NCBI RefSeq assembly: GCF_030867095.1
Contig: NC_081826.1
Location: 37,984,001-38,048,000, forward strand
Direction of reading: 5' to 3'
Origin: Alligator mississippiensis
Taxonomy: Eukaryota > Chordata > Crocodylia > Alligatoridae
DNA length: 64,000 nt
This document shows positions 44,967-56,088 of this stretch, one piece after another; position 1 is the stretch's first letter; every line of letters starts with the position of its first letter. Below the pieces are notes generated by a model. The model saw nothing but the letters and a program-made list of their open reading frames with translations, made no database searches and was not told the origin of the DNA. Made by a program: the position numbers and the translations under genes.

Positions 44967-45298
44967 CAGTAAAAGCTCTGTTATCCAGCATCCCCCAGGA
45001 ATGGGGTATGCCAGTTAATCAAATAATCCAGTTAATCAAATGTGCACTGTCTGGTGCACTGTCAGTGTGCTGGGGGACAGGGAGGGGGGCCCCACGCAGA
45101 CTGCTTTTTCCCCCCTGCACAGGCTGCTTTGCCCTGGGCTGTGGGCCGAAAAAGTGGTGAAGAAAAACTCAGCTTGCGGCGGCGAAACGAGAAGTCCCCT
45201 GGAAGTGGTACTTCCGGTTTCGCTTTTGCCGTGTCACTAAGATGCCGGTTAATAGAGTTTTCCAGCTAATGAAGTGCCGGTTAACGCAGCTTTTACTG
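44967..45298. mobile_element. Pogo-like MITE with TA duplication
   Basis: The left end is CAGTAAAAGCTCTGTTATCC and the right end, reverse-complemented, is CAGTAAAAGCTGCGTTAACC, flanked by TA at 44965-44966 and 45299-45300. Same family as 4783-5066. This copy keeps the terminal G that the other has lost. Confidence 0.78.
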
Positions 45299-46594
45299 TA
45301 GTTTAAATAATTGCGGTAACTAGGGAGACAGCTAAGTCTTCAAAACTGGTGAGAAATAAGGGCATGTAAGTAATAAGTTTGAATTACATCATTCTCAAGC
45401 ATTTTATAGGCTCTAATTATTACAAAGGAATTCTACGTATTCTACTATTACAAAGGAATTTTGTAATAGTAGAGATCAGTAAGCAGTAAGCAGCTGCTTT
45501 CATACTTAAGGAGTCACCAACCTTTTGTCAGCTCTTTGGATGTCTTGTGACTGGCCTGCCCCCTCTGTCTCTCCATCTGTGACTGCCATCTGCACCGTGC
45601 CAAAAATACAGCCAAAGACAAACACTTGGCTCCAGATGTAAGCTGTCCAAAATATGACTCCCATTTGTACATTGTTAACTGGCTGTAATAAGTTTAGAGC
45701 CTAAAATAAACACCGAATTTTGTGAACTGTCAAACTTTCCAGTTTCCCCAAAGTGTACATTGTGCTTCAGGAAGAACATTTGGACCAAAGGCTACGCAGA
45801 AAGAAAACCCTCTGACTGGTGATTCAGCCGTATATTAAGTATGTTGTGTCTGCTGAATTCTTGGCACATTTTTCCATGGTTGCACCAATATTAACAATAT
45901 TATGAGCATTTCTCATATGAACAAAAGCAGAATAAATCCACCCAACTGCTGCATTCTATAAAATGACTTATGCTGAACAGAATCTAAGTAAAATATAAGC
46001 CTCTTAAATTAAGGTTTATATTTATACATTTGAATTTGGTTCAGTTCAGACCCAGAAGGCACCCAGATCTCCATCTGCAGGGCCTTATAGAGCTTTCATC
46101 AAGGCTTAATCCAGATTAATACCTTAGCTTGCAAGATCCAACATATGCATGGACTGGACTCTCCTAACCTGTTGCAAGTGTCTTGCAGAACTTGCTGAAT
46201 CATAGCCATCCTGACAAAGACAACGCCCCATAGTCTTTTTTTTTTTTTTTTTTTTTTTAATTTGGCTGCCATCAGGGGTTCAGTCCTCAAATGAGTGGCT
46301 TCTTGAAGGTCTCCCAGTGAATGATAAAATATTTGGGGGGGGTCTTTTAATTTCAAATGCCTAGTTGGCCTGTGGATCAGTCCATTAGGAAATCCATGAT
46401 GGCAACAATAAAATTCATCTTATGAATTTGTTAAACAGTAACTACAGTATTTGCATACATACCAATAAGGCCTTCCCACTAGTCTGAATACATGAGATTT
46501 CACAGTATATATACTTTACTCAGTCAAAGATTACTAAAGCTAAGCTTAGAATCACAATGGTTCTAGAATAGTTGACAAACTGATGTAACTGATG
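45299..46594. other. Unassigned sequence
   Basis: Around 45517-45545 GAGTCACCAACCTTTTGTCA hints at a hAT-type terminus, without a partner. A T23 run lies at 46236-46258. No gene recognised. Confidence 0.45.
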
Positions 46595-47012
46595 TTTACG
46601 ATGACAGGCTGAGAGCCCTGGGGCTCTTTAGCCTGGAAAAGCGCAGGCTCAGGGGTGATCCGATGGCCACCTATAAGTTTATCTGGGGTGACCACCAGTA
46701 TCTGGGGGAATGTTTGTTCACCAGAGCACCCCAAGGGATGATGACTAGTTCGAATGGTCATAAACTACAACAAGACCGTTTCAGGCTGGACATAAGGAAG
46801 AATTTCTTTACTGTCCGAGCCCCCAAGGTCTGGAACAGCCTGCCACCAGGGATGGTTCAAGCGCCTACATTGAACACCTTCAAGAGCAAACTGGATGCTT
46901 ATCTTGCTGGGATCCTATGACCCCAGCTGACTTCTTGCCCTTTGGGCAGGGGGCTGGACTCGATCTTCCAAGGTCCCTTCCAGCCCTAATGCCTATGAAA
47001 AATCTATGAAAC
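46595..47012 (+). pseudogene. CR1 LINE 3' end (5'-truncated)
   Basis: The segment codes for the last 100 or so residues of CR1 ORF2: LRALGLFSLEKRRLRGD-like (degraded), [40 protein letters not shown] and FKSKLDAYLAGIL with a stop at 46918-46920. A CR1 3' UTR then runs to about 47012 (GGGGCTGGACTCGATCTTCC ... CTATGAAAAATCTATGAA). Confidence 0.9.
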
Positions 47013-47394
47013 TTTCCATCAAATTAGCAACAGACGAATGATCAAAGATCAGCTGCCATTGTTTTGCATTGGATCTAAACCAGTGGAAAAAAGGGAAAAC
47101 CTTTTCTCCACTGTGTAAGAATCTAGTAGGTAAAGGGATTATTCTGACATCATCATCCTATTGTTAGTTGGTAAACACAATAGCATCAAAAGTTTGTAGC
47201 ATAGAGCAACTTCTGGCACAAACAGTTCTAGCCAAAATAAGTGTCATAACATTTCTTGCATAGCTCCCTAAATGCTTTCATTAGGAATACTGTGTGCAGA
47301 CAAAAAACAGACATGCAAACTACTGAGTGTATTACAGAATGTCTACTGCTAACATCAGCACATCCAGTGTGCAGCATAGGCGATGCATAACAAG

Positions 47395-47560
47395 CACAGG
47401 GGGGCATGTGCGCCCCGCCCCCCCCCCGATAAGGCTGCCATCACCACTGGTGTTGCCAGTGGGAATTTGCCAGCTCCACCACTGACAGCATTGCCTGCAG
47501 GTGCCCTCGCAGACTCAGGAGGCACCAGCTGCCCATGGTGTGCAGGGTTGCCACAAGTGT
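47395..47560. repeat. GC-rich dispersed repeat, second copy
   Basis: It shares GGGGGGCATGTG and ACTCAGGAGGCACCAGCTGC with the segment at 27345-27535. Family unknown. A C9 run is present at about 47419-47428. Confidence 0.4.
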
Positions 47561-47739
47561 TATAAGATGCACAGTCTTTACTAGATGCTCACACAGACAC
47601 ATTTAGGAAGCCATAACTAGAGTTTAAGGAATCCAAGACTTACTCAAAGGCTTTGTGTGTAGCTGGCACAGAATGAGCTGGCAGGGGGCGAACAGGAAAG
47701 CACCGTTTCCACACTGGAGCCATTCCAGAGCTGCTCTTA

Positions 47740-48020
47740 GGGCATTTTTATACATGCAAGCACTGCAGCGCTGGATGCTGCAATGCTTGCAGTTGTATAA
47801 GTGGGGAAATGCACGTCAGCACTGAGAAAATGGCAGCGACACACTTTTGAACTAAAACACATTAGAGGTGCTTTAGTTCAAAAGAGCACCGCTGCCATTT
47901 TCTGTGTGCTGATGCATATTTTGCCGCTTATACAACTGCACACGGGGATTCATCACGTCTGCTTGGAAGCAGCAGATTTCTGGCGCATCGCAGGACAGAA
48001 AAGTAAGAGTCTAAATGCCC
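47740..48020. mobile_element. MITE with TTA duplication and long internal inverted repeat
   Basis: The left end is GGGCATTTTTATACATGC. The right end, reverse-complemented, is GGGCATTTAGACTCTTAC. TTA flanks both sides (47737-47739 and 48021-48023), which fits a Harbinger-type target. The interior forms a large inverted repeat: CAGCACTGAGAAAATGGCAG against CTGCCATTTTCTGTGTGCTG, and TTTTGAACTAAA against TTTAGTTCAAAA. Confidence 0.75.
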
Positions 48021-48174
48021 TTAGACTGCCAGAAAACTCCTGAATTCTCTCTTTAATTCTTCTCATGTCAATGGCTCGATGAAAAAATTCTCTTCCTCCA
48101 CACTTGGGAGATGTGCCAAAAGTAGCTGCTTCCGTTGTGCTTCACTTTGTGCAACTTTGAGAGACTTGCCAGAC

Positions 48175-48255
48175 AGGGATACAAAGCATTGCCTCCATCA
48201 CCGGAAGTGTTCAAGAAGAGGTTGAACAGCCACTGGGGTCAGGGATAATCTAGGG
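48175..48255 (+). mobile_element. CR1 ORF2 C-terminal scrap
   Basis: Reads PSPPEVFKKRLNSHWG-like across 48190-48235 (CTCCATCACCGGAAGTGTTC then AAGAAGAGGTTGAACAGCCA), which fits the CR1 C-terminus. Too short for subfamily assignment. Confidence 0.45.
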
Positions 48256-48984
48256 TGGTGTAGCTATGCCTATGCTCTACTATGGGTATTTCCCATACTT
48301 CTGGGCTCTGCTGGTTGCCCCTGCCCCTCCCATCTGCTACATGTGTCAGGGTGTTTTTAAGCCTCCCTCAAAATATTTACAATCCTCTTGGTCTCTGCTC
48401 CAAGTAAACCAAAACACTGTGTACACTGGGGGAACAACTCTTCATATATGGCAACTAAGACGAGTCTTTGGCATTGATGTTGACAGGAGCAGAGGCAGGT
48501 CCATTATATGAAGGAATCATGTGGTCTACCCCTGAGGGCCATTTTTCTATGGAAAGGAAGGCAGTGGCTGTTTAAGTAAATAGCAGAATTACGCAGCACG
48601 TTGGAACAATCTGCAAATACACCTATTTTATACAATTGATAGAGCTACTGTGGGCAGTATATCTTATACAGAATCTTATGGGAAAGTACCTTCCACAGAA
48701 TTGCCAGCAGCATTTCCTGTCACATGTTACTCATCTAGTAAAGTACTAGGCAGAACATAATTTGAAATAGTCATATTCCACATTGTCACCAATAAGTTGG
48801 TAATGATTAAGGAGCACAGTCTGCAGACATCTCTGTGCCAGCCAGCACTGGAGTTAGCTTGCACATGTGTGTGCAGGCATGCACATTGCAATAAGGACCC
48901 TTTGCCCTGCCGCCTTCATGTCTTCTCATGCAGAAGAGCTGGTATTTCTATAGAAATAGAATCAATGGACTACTGGAAAGTCGT

Positions 48985-49150
48985 GGATCTGTCACCTGAG
49001 TGATTTGCTCAAAGGTCGCTCAGAGTAAACAGCAGAATTGCTTCTAGATATAAATTCTTGGCTTCTTTTCCTTTTCCTCATCCACTACAATCTCCTGCCT
49101 CTCATGTATAATATCAGCTTCTGTTTCTTGCCTTGCTGTAAAGTAAAGGA
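48985..49150 (+). mobile_element. MIR SINE, 3' half (tentative)
   Basis: GAGTGATTTGCTCAAAGGTC then GCTCAGAGTAAACAGCAGAA follows the MIR phrase AAGTGACTTGCCCAAGGTCACACAGnnAGTnAGTGGCAGAG. The rest is diverged. Confidence 0.5.
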
Positions 49151-50221
49151 TTCAGACAAAAAGACCTTTATGCTCTGACATTAAAGCTCAAATAGGTATT
49201 TTGCCAATGGCTTCCCTGGGGCTTAATGTATTGCATACACAATATATTTATCCTCAAGTCAGCAGGAGTTCTCTGTCCTCTCTTAAGAGCCAACATTAAA
49301 AATGAATTCCTACACTAGTAAAACATTACAGTGATCATGGCTACAAGGACTGGATTTCTATAGCATATTAAAAGACTGGCAGTGAGAAAAATCCTAGTTC
49401 ATTATAATGTCATCTCAGCAATCTGTTCAGAGACAATCCTGCCATATTCTTGGCCACCATAATTTAGGGGTGTGGCTGGCAGTGGGTGTGGCCTACAACT
49501 GTACACAAACTGCATGCTGGGACACAAGGTGATTTTAACAACTCAAACATCCATACTAGATTACTAATGTAAGAAGAGTCTTATACAGCTGGGAAGTAAC
49601 AGCAAGCAAAGGACAGTTTCTGGAAAAAACAAAAGCAATTTCATTGTGTTTCCTGGCCCACTATCAAATCAGCATTATGAGCAGGAATAAATGTGGCTGT
49701 TTCACCCTAGGTCCACACCAAAAGGTCAGATCCACCTTTGCAAGCTCTTTCTTCTAGTACACCCATCTTCTAATCACTCCTCCTTCCTGCATCCTCTTCT
49801 CACCCTATCCCATTGCTAGTGACTTCTTTGATTTTTTCCCAGTTCCCCTATACTCTGCTTGCTTCCCTCTGAATTAATACTGCATCAAGTCTGGGCACCC
49901 TGGATCCTCTGGAAACTGAGACTGAACACAGCTCATGCCAGTGCTGTAAAAACATGCAGTAAGAGACAGTCCCTGTTCTGCAGAGATTCCCATCTACAAC
50001 CTGGTAAAGCATTCATAGTAGGTGGAGGTGTAACAACGTGGCTAGGTGCCTGGGACAGCTGCTACACACAGGACTTCTTGGTTGCTGCCACTGCTGACAT
50101 CCAGACCAGCTGCCCTGGTCACCATTGGTGGTTCAAATGGATCTAAAAGTTTTAGGGGAAGCTCGGGCTGTCTTAAGCATACATCTTGCTCCTTTCAGGA
50201 GTTTGATTTGATAATAAAAAC
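49151..50221. other. Unassigned sequence
   Basis: No gene or repeat recognised. Confidence 0.5.
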
Positions 50222-51070
50222 TAGAGATGTACCGATACATCAGTATGATATCGGATCAGCACCAATAAAGAAAATTTACTATATCGGAAATCGGCCATAT
50301 AAGGCCGATAAATGGCCTGTGCATGCGCGCAGCTTAAGTGCAGAACAGGGGGCAAGGAGCACAGCCCTGCAGCTTGGAGAGTTGCCTCCAGCTGATAAGT
50401 CTGGTGGGGTGGAAGGGGAGGGGAGAGGGAAGGGACATGGGTGGGGCAGATCAAGGCCCCCAGGGTGAGAGAGGGTGTGGGGCTGAGGCGGGGGCTGGGG
50501 CAAGCACTGCCCAACTGGGATGGGGTGGGCATGGCATGGAGCTGTAGTTTGTCCAGGGGACGTGGGAGGTGGCTCCTGCCACTGTGCACCACTTGGCTGG
50601 GAGCCGCTGGTCCAGCAGTTCATCCGGCCCTCAACCGGTGGCTCCCACTGCTGCTCCCTCTGCTTGTCTGGGAGGGCATGGGGGGGGGTGCCCCCAGATC
50701 TGCGCAGGGCGGGCTTGAGCCAGGGCTACACCAAGCTCTTCCCAGCAGTGAGGGAGGTGGGCTGGGAAGGGGCTGCAGCCATAAAATTTGCCATAGCCCT
50801 TTTCCCTCCATCACCATGGGGGCCTTGATCTGTCAGCCCACGCCCCTTCCCTCCCCCCTCCCCTTCTACCACACCAGACTTACCAGCTAGAGGCAGCTAT
50901 CCAAGCTGTGGGGCTGTGCTCCTTGCTGCCTGAACCGTGCTGTGGCTGCACACATACACAGGCCATTTATCAGCCAAATTATTGGCCTGATGTGGCTGAT
51001 TTCCAATATAGTAAATTTTCGTTAGATCGGTGCCAATCCAATATCAGACCAATGTACTGGTGCATCTCTA
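50222..51070. mobile_element. Foldback element with arms of about 250 bp
   Basis: The left arm starts TAGAGATGTACCGATACATC and the right arm, reverse-complemented, starts TAGAGATGCACCAGTACATT. Similarity continues through matching phrases (GAAAATTTACTATAT, GATAAATGGCCTGTG, GCAAGGAGCACAGCCC, CAGATCAAGGCCCCCA) to about 50475 on the left and 50815 on the right. The unpaired centre is GC-rich. Open frames on both strands mirror each other because of the inverted repeat. Probably a hAT-type non-autonomous element, by its GATGCACCGATA-type start. Confidence 0.75.
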
Positions 51071-51170
51071 TAATTTACATTGTATTCAGTACTAAGCAAA
51101 TTAAAATCAGGACATGCATTCATCTGTCCATGCCTTTAGGCAGCAGGCCAGTCACCTCAGTGGCATACAC

Positions 51171-51547
51171 CAGCGGTTCTCAACTGAGGGTCCATAGCCC
51201 CCTGGGGGGGCCACAAGAATGTTTCAGAGGGTCTGCCCAGCCTGGTCTGGTGTGGGGAGGAGCCACCTCAGCCCTGTAGAGCTGAAGTGAGAACCAAGGA
51301 AGGGGCAAGGGTGAACCCGCGCCACCCAGCCTTACAGCCTCCGTCTTGCAGGCAGGTGAGTGAGGTTCTGTGGTGCTGCTGCTCGGGTGAGTGGGGCACC
51401 AGGGCTTCCCAATGCCAAGCTGCCTGCTGTACCCAGGGCCATGCAGGAGGGGCTGGGGAGACAGGAAGTTGTTGTGGTACAAGTGGACTGTGGAGTTTTT
51501 ATAGCATGCTGGGGGGGCCTCAGGAAGAAAAAGGTTGAGAACCCCTG
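51171..51547. mobile_element. hAT (Charlie-type) non-autonomous element
   Basis: The ends are CAGCGGTTCTCAACTG and, reverse-complemented, CAGGGGTTCTCAACCTTTTT, the classic Charlie-type hAT terminus. The flanks GCATACAC (51163-51170) and GATACACA (51548-51555) are an 8 bp duplication differing by one indel. Length 377 bp, no transposase. Confidence 0.8.
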
Positions 51548-52778
51548 GATACACATCCTGGAAGCATAAATGATGGCTGAGAAAGGAAAGAGGCAAACTG
51601 CAGGCATGAAGCCAGATAGGGTAAGCCTTAGCTGTAACAGTGATAGTTGCAAGACTTATCTGGTGAGCTGTATCAAAATGTTAAACTATTCCATTACAAG
51701 ATAAACAAAAGACACTTTGATCTGGAAAAAAAAAAAGATAAAGGAAGTTTCAGTTGGCAATAATTTGCAGCTATCTTTAATTATATTAAAAATGAAGAAA
51801 CCTTTAAGAACTCTATTTGTCTTATTTGATATTATGATGCATCAGTAGTAGCAATGCACATACCATTACAATATATCACACACACACACACAAAACAACA
51901 AACATAAATGAAAACCCCATAAAGTAAGCTCCAAAAATTCAAGCTCAGAATTGTTCCAGAAGAAAGTTTTTAGAAATTCCATTTTATTACACTTTTTGAA
52001 TATATTTCTAGTCTATTTTGGGGGGGGGGGGGGAAAAAACACAAAAACCAACTTTCAAAATGTCAAAATTTCCCAGGACAAAAAAAATTCTGGGTTTTCA
52101 CCAGTTCCAGCTGAAACCAAAGACTTAGGTGTGGGGAGTCTCTGGACAAACAAGTAAAATCCACTCCAACAACCTGCTGAAATGGATCCAGGAAAAATGC
52201 CTGGTTTAGAAGATCTCAGAGTGGAGGCTTGGGTGATCGTCAATAGAATTTCTAGTTGCAAACAAGAGGACACGTGTGTGGCAAGATAACGGAGGTGATT
52301 CAAGGATTGGTACTCTGGAGAAAGGTGAATTATGTTTTGGCAGGCTCCAATCTGGGAGGTATTCATGGAAAGAACTCCTCTGGACAGCTGGACTCCATAT
52401 AAGTGTTTGGGACACTAACTTTTTCAGTCAGAAATTAGCATGACTGATAACATTATGTTCTTTAAATTAGGAAATGGAAAGAGAAGGCATGGAGCAATTT
52501 TGTTTATTCAAGTCAGGTACTCTGATTATACAGAGGGAGGAAATCCAGGTAAAGAAGGATATAAGGAATAAAGGAACACCAAAAGGTAGGAGCTTGGACA
52601 ATTGTAGCAGTAGTCAGATAGACGGTGACAATTAGCTAAATCAGGCATAATCTTTTAATAAGGAAATTAAGTGAGATCAGGGATATACTGGGATGTTTGT
52701 ACACTGCTTCGAGGTGCCTCGACATCAAAATGAAGAACACAAAATAGAGATCCCAGATGTAAAACTGGATAGTATAGG
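51548..52778. other. Unassigned sequence
   Basis: Contains a (CA)n run at about 51878-51892 and a G14 run at 52020-52033. The segment 52110-52440 has degenerate protein-like readings on the + strand (for example APIWEVFMERTPLDSWTPYK) that could be a decayed retroelement, but I cannot assign it. Confidence 0.4.
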
Positions 52779-53822
52779 TGTCACAGATCACACTCCTTTC
52801 AGGGGAAACTCTGCTTCAGGACTCTGCAAGAAGCCTTATTTGGTTTTCCTCTCCTGAAGGAACCCCCTGAAGCCAGCCCTGGCATGGCTCCACAATGGGC
52901 AAGCCTCTGGCTTGCGACCCTGCCTCTTCTTTGTCCCTGGCTTCCACAGCGATTCATAGCACCCCCACAGGACGGGCCCGTCCTATCCTGCGAAACCTGC
53001 AGCCGCAGGAGGCCCCACAGCCAAGGGGCCCCCTGCATCCAGCCACTCGCCATCCACTCCCCTGCCCCCCCCACCACTGATGCCGCCAACACTGGCTTCA
53101 CATCCAGCCGCTCACCACCCCCCACCACCAATGCCGCCAGCTTCACATCCAGCCACTTGCCACCACCCCCCACCGCCGCTGCCTTCACATCCGGCCACTC
53201 ACCACCACCCCACCTCACCAATGATGGCTTCTTCACATCAGGAGGCCCCAAAACTATATCTTGTAGGGGACCCCCAAAATTGTGGGCCAGTCCTGCACCC
53301 CCACCTCTGAAAGCTCCTTCTTTTTGGTCAGCTGCTGAGAAAGGGGGTGTTTGCTTCAAAGGGAGGTGGGGGTCAGAGTGCCAACATCCCAAACAGCACA
53401 GCGGAGTACTCAGCTCCAACCAGTCTTTATTGGGCCACTGCAGGTCCCTCTGTCTTTTCCTTGATTCCACTCTGTGCTCCCTGGGACTACTCCTTTCTCC
53501 CTCCACTCTGTCTTCTTGGAGCTACCCTTTTTCTCCCTCATTCTCTGAGCCTCACTTTTTCCTCAGGCAGTCACCCAGACTTGGAACAAAACTGGTACAA
53601 AACTATAATAGTAACCCAGAAACTAACTAACACTCACCCAATGAAATGAAGTGTAATGTTATGGAGAGCTAATCAAGGACCAGCCTCTGTGGCCTATTGC
53701 TACCTACTCCTGGGATGAAAAAGGCATCAAGATGTTCTATTTCTGAACCTACTTACAGCAACTATTTACAGAAAAGACATGCTCACCTTAACCCCCCCCC
53801 CCCCCCCCAAGTGTCCCCGACA
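52779..53822 (-). mobile_element. Solo LTR candidate, minus strand
   Basis: On the minus strand the segment starts TGTCGGGGACACTTGG and ends GATCTGTGACA, a TGTC...GACA frame typical of LTRs. AATAAA in the context CCCAATAAAGACTGG (about 53422-53436, minus strand) would be the polyadenylation signal. No matching target duplication was found, and no retroviral genes flank it. The long frames on both strands (52799-53506 minus, 52884-53630 plus) are inside it and are not genes. Confidence 0.45.
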
Positions 53823-54325
53823 AGAACAGCTGGCTAGAACTCAGCCCACTTTGTCCCTAGCTATTGTGACCAAAGAGACTAAAATTACATATAAACTGGT
53901 ATAAGTGATCAAAAACCTCATTCAAATCTAATGCAACTGTTTTCAAAATGGCCAAAACCAGTTTAAGATAAACCTGGATGGATGTAGTATCATACTTAAG
54001 TTAAATTGGCTTATTGAACTTCTGTCCTAGATTCCCTCCAGATTCAAGTTAGCTCACAGTCCCGCAGCATCCCAGGATGCTTTGCACCTCCCCAGCAACT
54101 GCTACCCCCCCCACCCCGAGTAGTCTTGGCCCAAGCTATCTGCTCCATCAGAGCAGGAAGGCATGCTTTAGCGCCCCTCACAGTTTCCAACCTGGGCCAC
54201 TGCAGGCAGGTGGCTACATTTCCAAAATCAAAGTCTGTTTACTTGCTTATCAGTTCAATCTATGCATTTTAGGCTAATCTGCGATGATTGAATTGATTCA
54301 GCCTCAGGCTTTTTGGCTATATGTA
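53823..54325. other. Unassigned sequence
   Basis: The stretch 53860-54100 has AACTGGTATAAG / CCAGTTTAAGATAAACCTGG phrases that look like part of a MITE, without defined ends. Confidence 0.35.
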
Positions 54326-54880
54326 CTTTCATAGATATTAGGGGCTGGAAGGGACCCCATGAGATCATTGCGGCCAGCCCCCCCCCCACCATAGGCAGGA
54401 AGTCAGCTGGGATCAAGTGACCCCAGCAAGAAATATATCCACCTGTTTTTTGAAGTGTTTGCACCACCTCTGGGGAGAGTTTGTTCCAGACCCTGGACAC
54501 TTGCACCATAAAATCTTTTTTCTTATGTCTAGTCTAAGTCAGCCTTCCTGGAGTTTATGGCCATTAGACCTTGTTATCCTTTGGGGAGCTTTGGTAAACA
54601 GCTGTTCTCCCAGGTCCTGGTGCACCCTTCTTATGTAATTGTAGGCTGCCACCAAATCCCCCTTGAGCCTTCTCTTCTCCAGACTGAAGAGTCCCTCAGC
54701 CTCTTCTCATATGGCCTGCCCTCCAGGCCTTGGATCATATGAGTGGCTCTCCTCTGGACTCTCTCAAGTTTCTTCATATCCTTCCTGAAGTGGGGGGCCC
54801 AATACTGGACCCAGTACTCCAGCTGTGGTCTCATCAGGGCTGAGTAAAGCAGGAGGATGACATCCCTGGTTTTGCTTTAG
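54326..54880 (-). pseudogene. CR1 LINE 3' end (5'-truncated)
   Basis: The minus strand reads MRPQLEYWVQYWAPHFRKDM, LERVQRRATHMIQGLEGRPY and, after shifts, LINE C-terminal sequence. A CR1 3' UTR runs to about 54328 (GGGGTCCCTTCCAGCCCCTA then ATATCTATGAAA). Several indels and stops are present. It ends upstream at about 54880. Confidence 0.85.
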
Positions 54881-56088
54881 AAGCATACTTAGCCAATAGG
54901 AATAACAGAAATACAGCAGAAATGCAGTCCTGTGACTGGAATACTGGCATTGAAAAGGATGTGTTATTCACAGAACAGTGAGAACTGTCAGGGTATTGTT
55001 GAAATCAACAATGCAATAAATTGTATACAAGTAAGAAGTAATAGAAAGAATAAAACTGAATCCATTTGGGTCAATATCACTCTGGGAAAGGAAAGGATAG
55101 TACAAGAGGTTCTACAGGGATAGTTTTAAAAGTCATCCACAGACTCCTGGGATTAGGTTTAGATATGGATAAAAAAAAAACAAACAAAAAACTATCATTG
55201 GGAATTGTGTCATTATGGGAGATTTTAAAAGTTCTCAAATATAGATCAAAGAACAAATGCTAATACTGGCAGAGTCTAGTCGTTGCCTGACATGACCACT
55301 GACAAATAATCTCTGAACCAACAGCAGGTGCTGCTATTTTAGACTTTGTTTGGTATGTATATTATAGAACAGCTGTTCACAGAATATAACCTTTCATCAT
55401 GCGAGTACTTGTTGATTCTGTTTACATTAAAAGGAAAAAAAAAAAAAAAAAAAAGATAAAAATAAGTCAGTAGGTATTTTTTTAATTTCTTCCAAAAGGT
55501 AAAGTTAGAAATTAGGGGAACTAGTTGATGAAGTTGCCTGGATTGAAAAGCTCAGGAATTGTAATAGGGAGGAGTTTGGGTATTTGTTTAGGTCAAAAGG
55601 TACAAAACTGTCTGAAATTTGCATCCCATGGAATGGAGAAACCTCTTAGGGAAGGTGTATTAGACCTAACTGAATGAGCAAGCAAATAGGCTGCACAGAA
55701 AACTGCACCTTGGAAGTTGAATTGTTGGAACAAAGAAAGAATTGCCAGGAAAAGGTTAGTTATAGTTTTCAAAGGAAATCAGAACACATCATTAGAAATT
55801 CATTAGCCAGACATGAAAAAGGAAACAAGAAAAGAAGTGGGAACACTATGCATGAGGATGGGGTAGAGATTAGAGATGGTCCAAAACTAATTGAATGTTT
55901 TACCCATGTTGAACCTGGGGGAAAAAGCAGAATGGCTAAAAGTGGAATGAGAGTATAGACTGTGACAGCCAGAACCAGAGAGATTAATAAGCAATAAATG
56001 TGTGCTTCTTGGAGGCATTTGGTATTTTGCCTAAACAGGTAATATTAGTTAATATAAACTTGTAAGTTTGGAAACTGCAAATGTAACT
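54881..56088. other. Unassigned, possibly decayed LINE sequence
   Basis: The + strand between about 55500 and 55960 has a protein-like reading with few stops (an open frame of 94 codons at 55674-55958, Lys/Glu-rich). It could be the linker of the old CR1 whose RT lies at 57270, separated by the LTR at 56089, but I could not match motifs. An A-run lies at about 55435-55454. Confidence 0.35.

Noticed and set aside
52799..53630. 235- and 248-codon frames on opposite strands
   Set aside because: Both lie in an LTR-like repeat, contain C/A-rich repeated units and have no recognisable domain.
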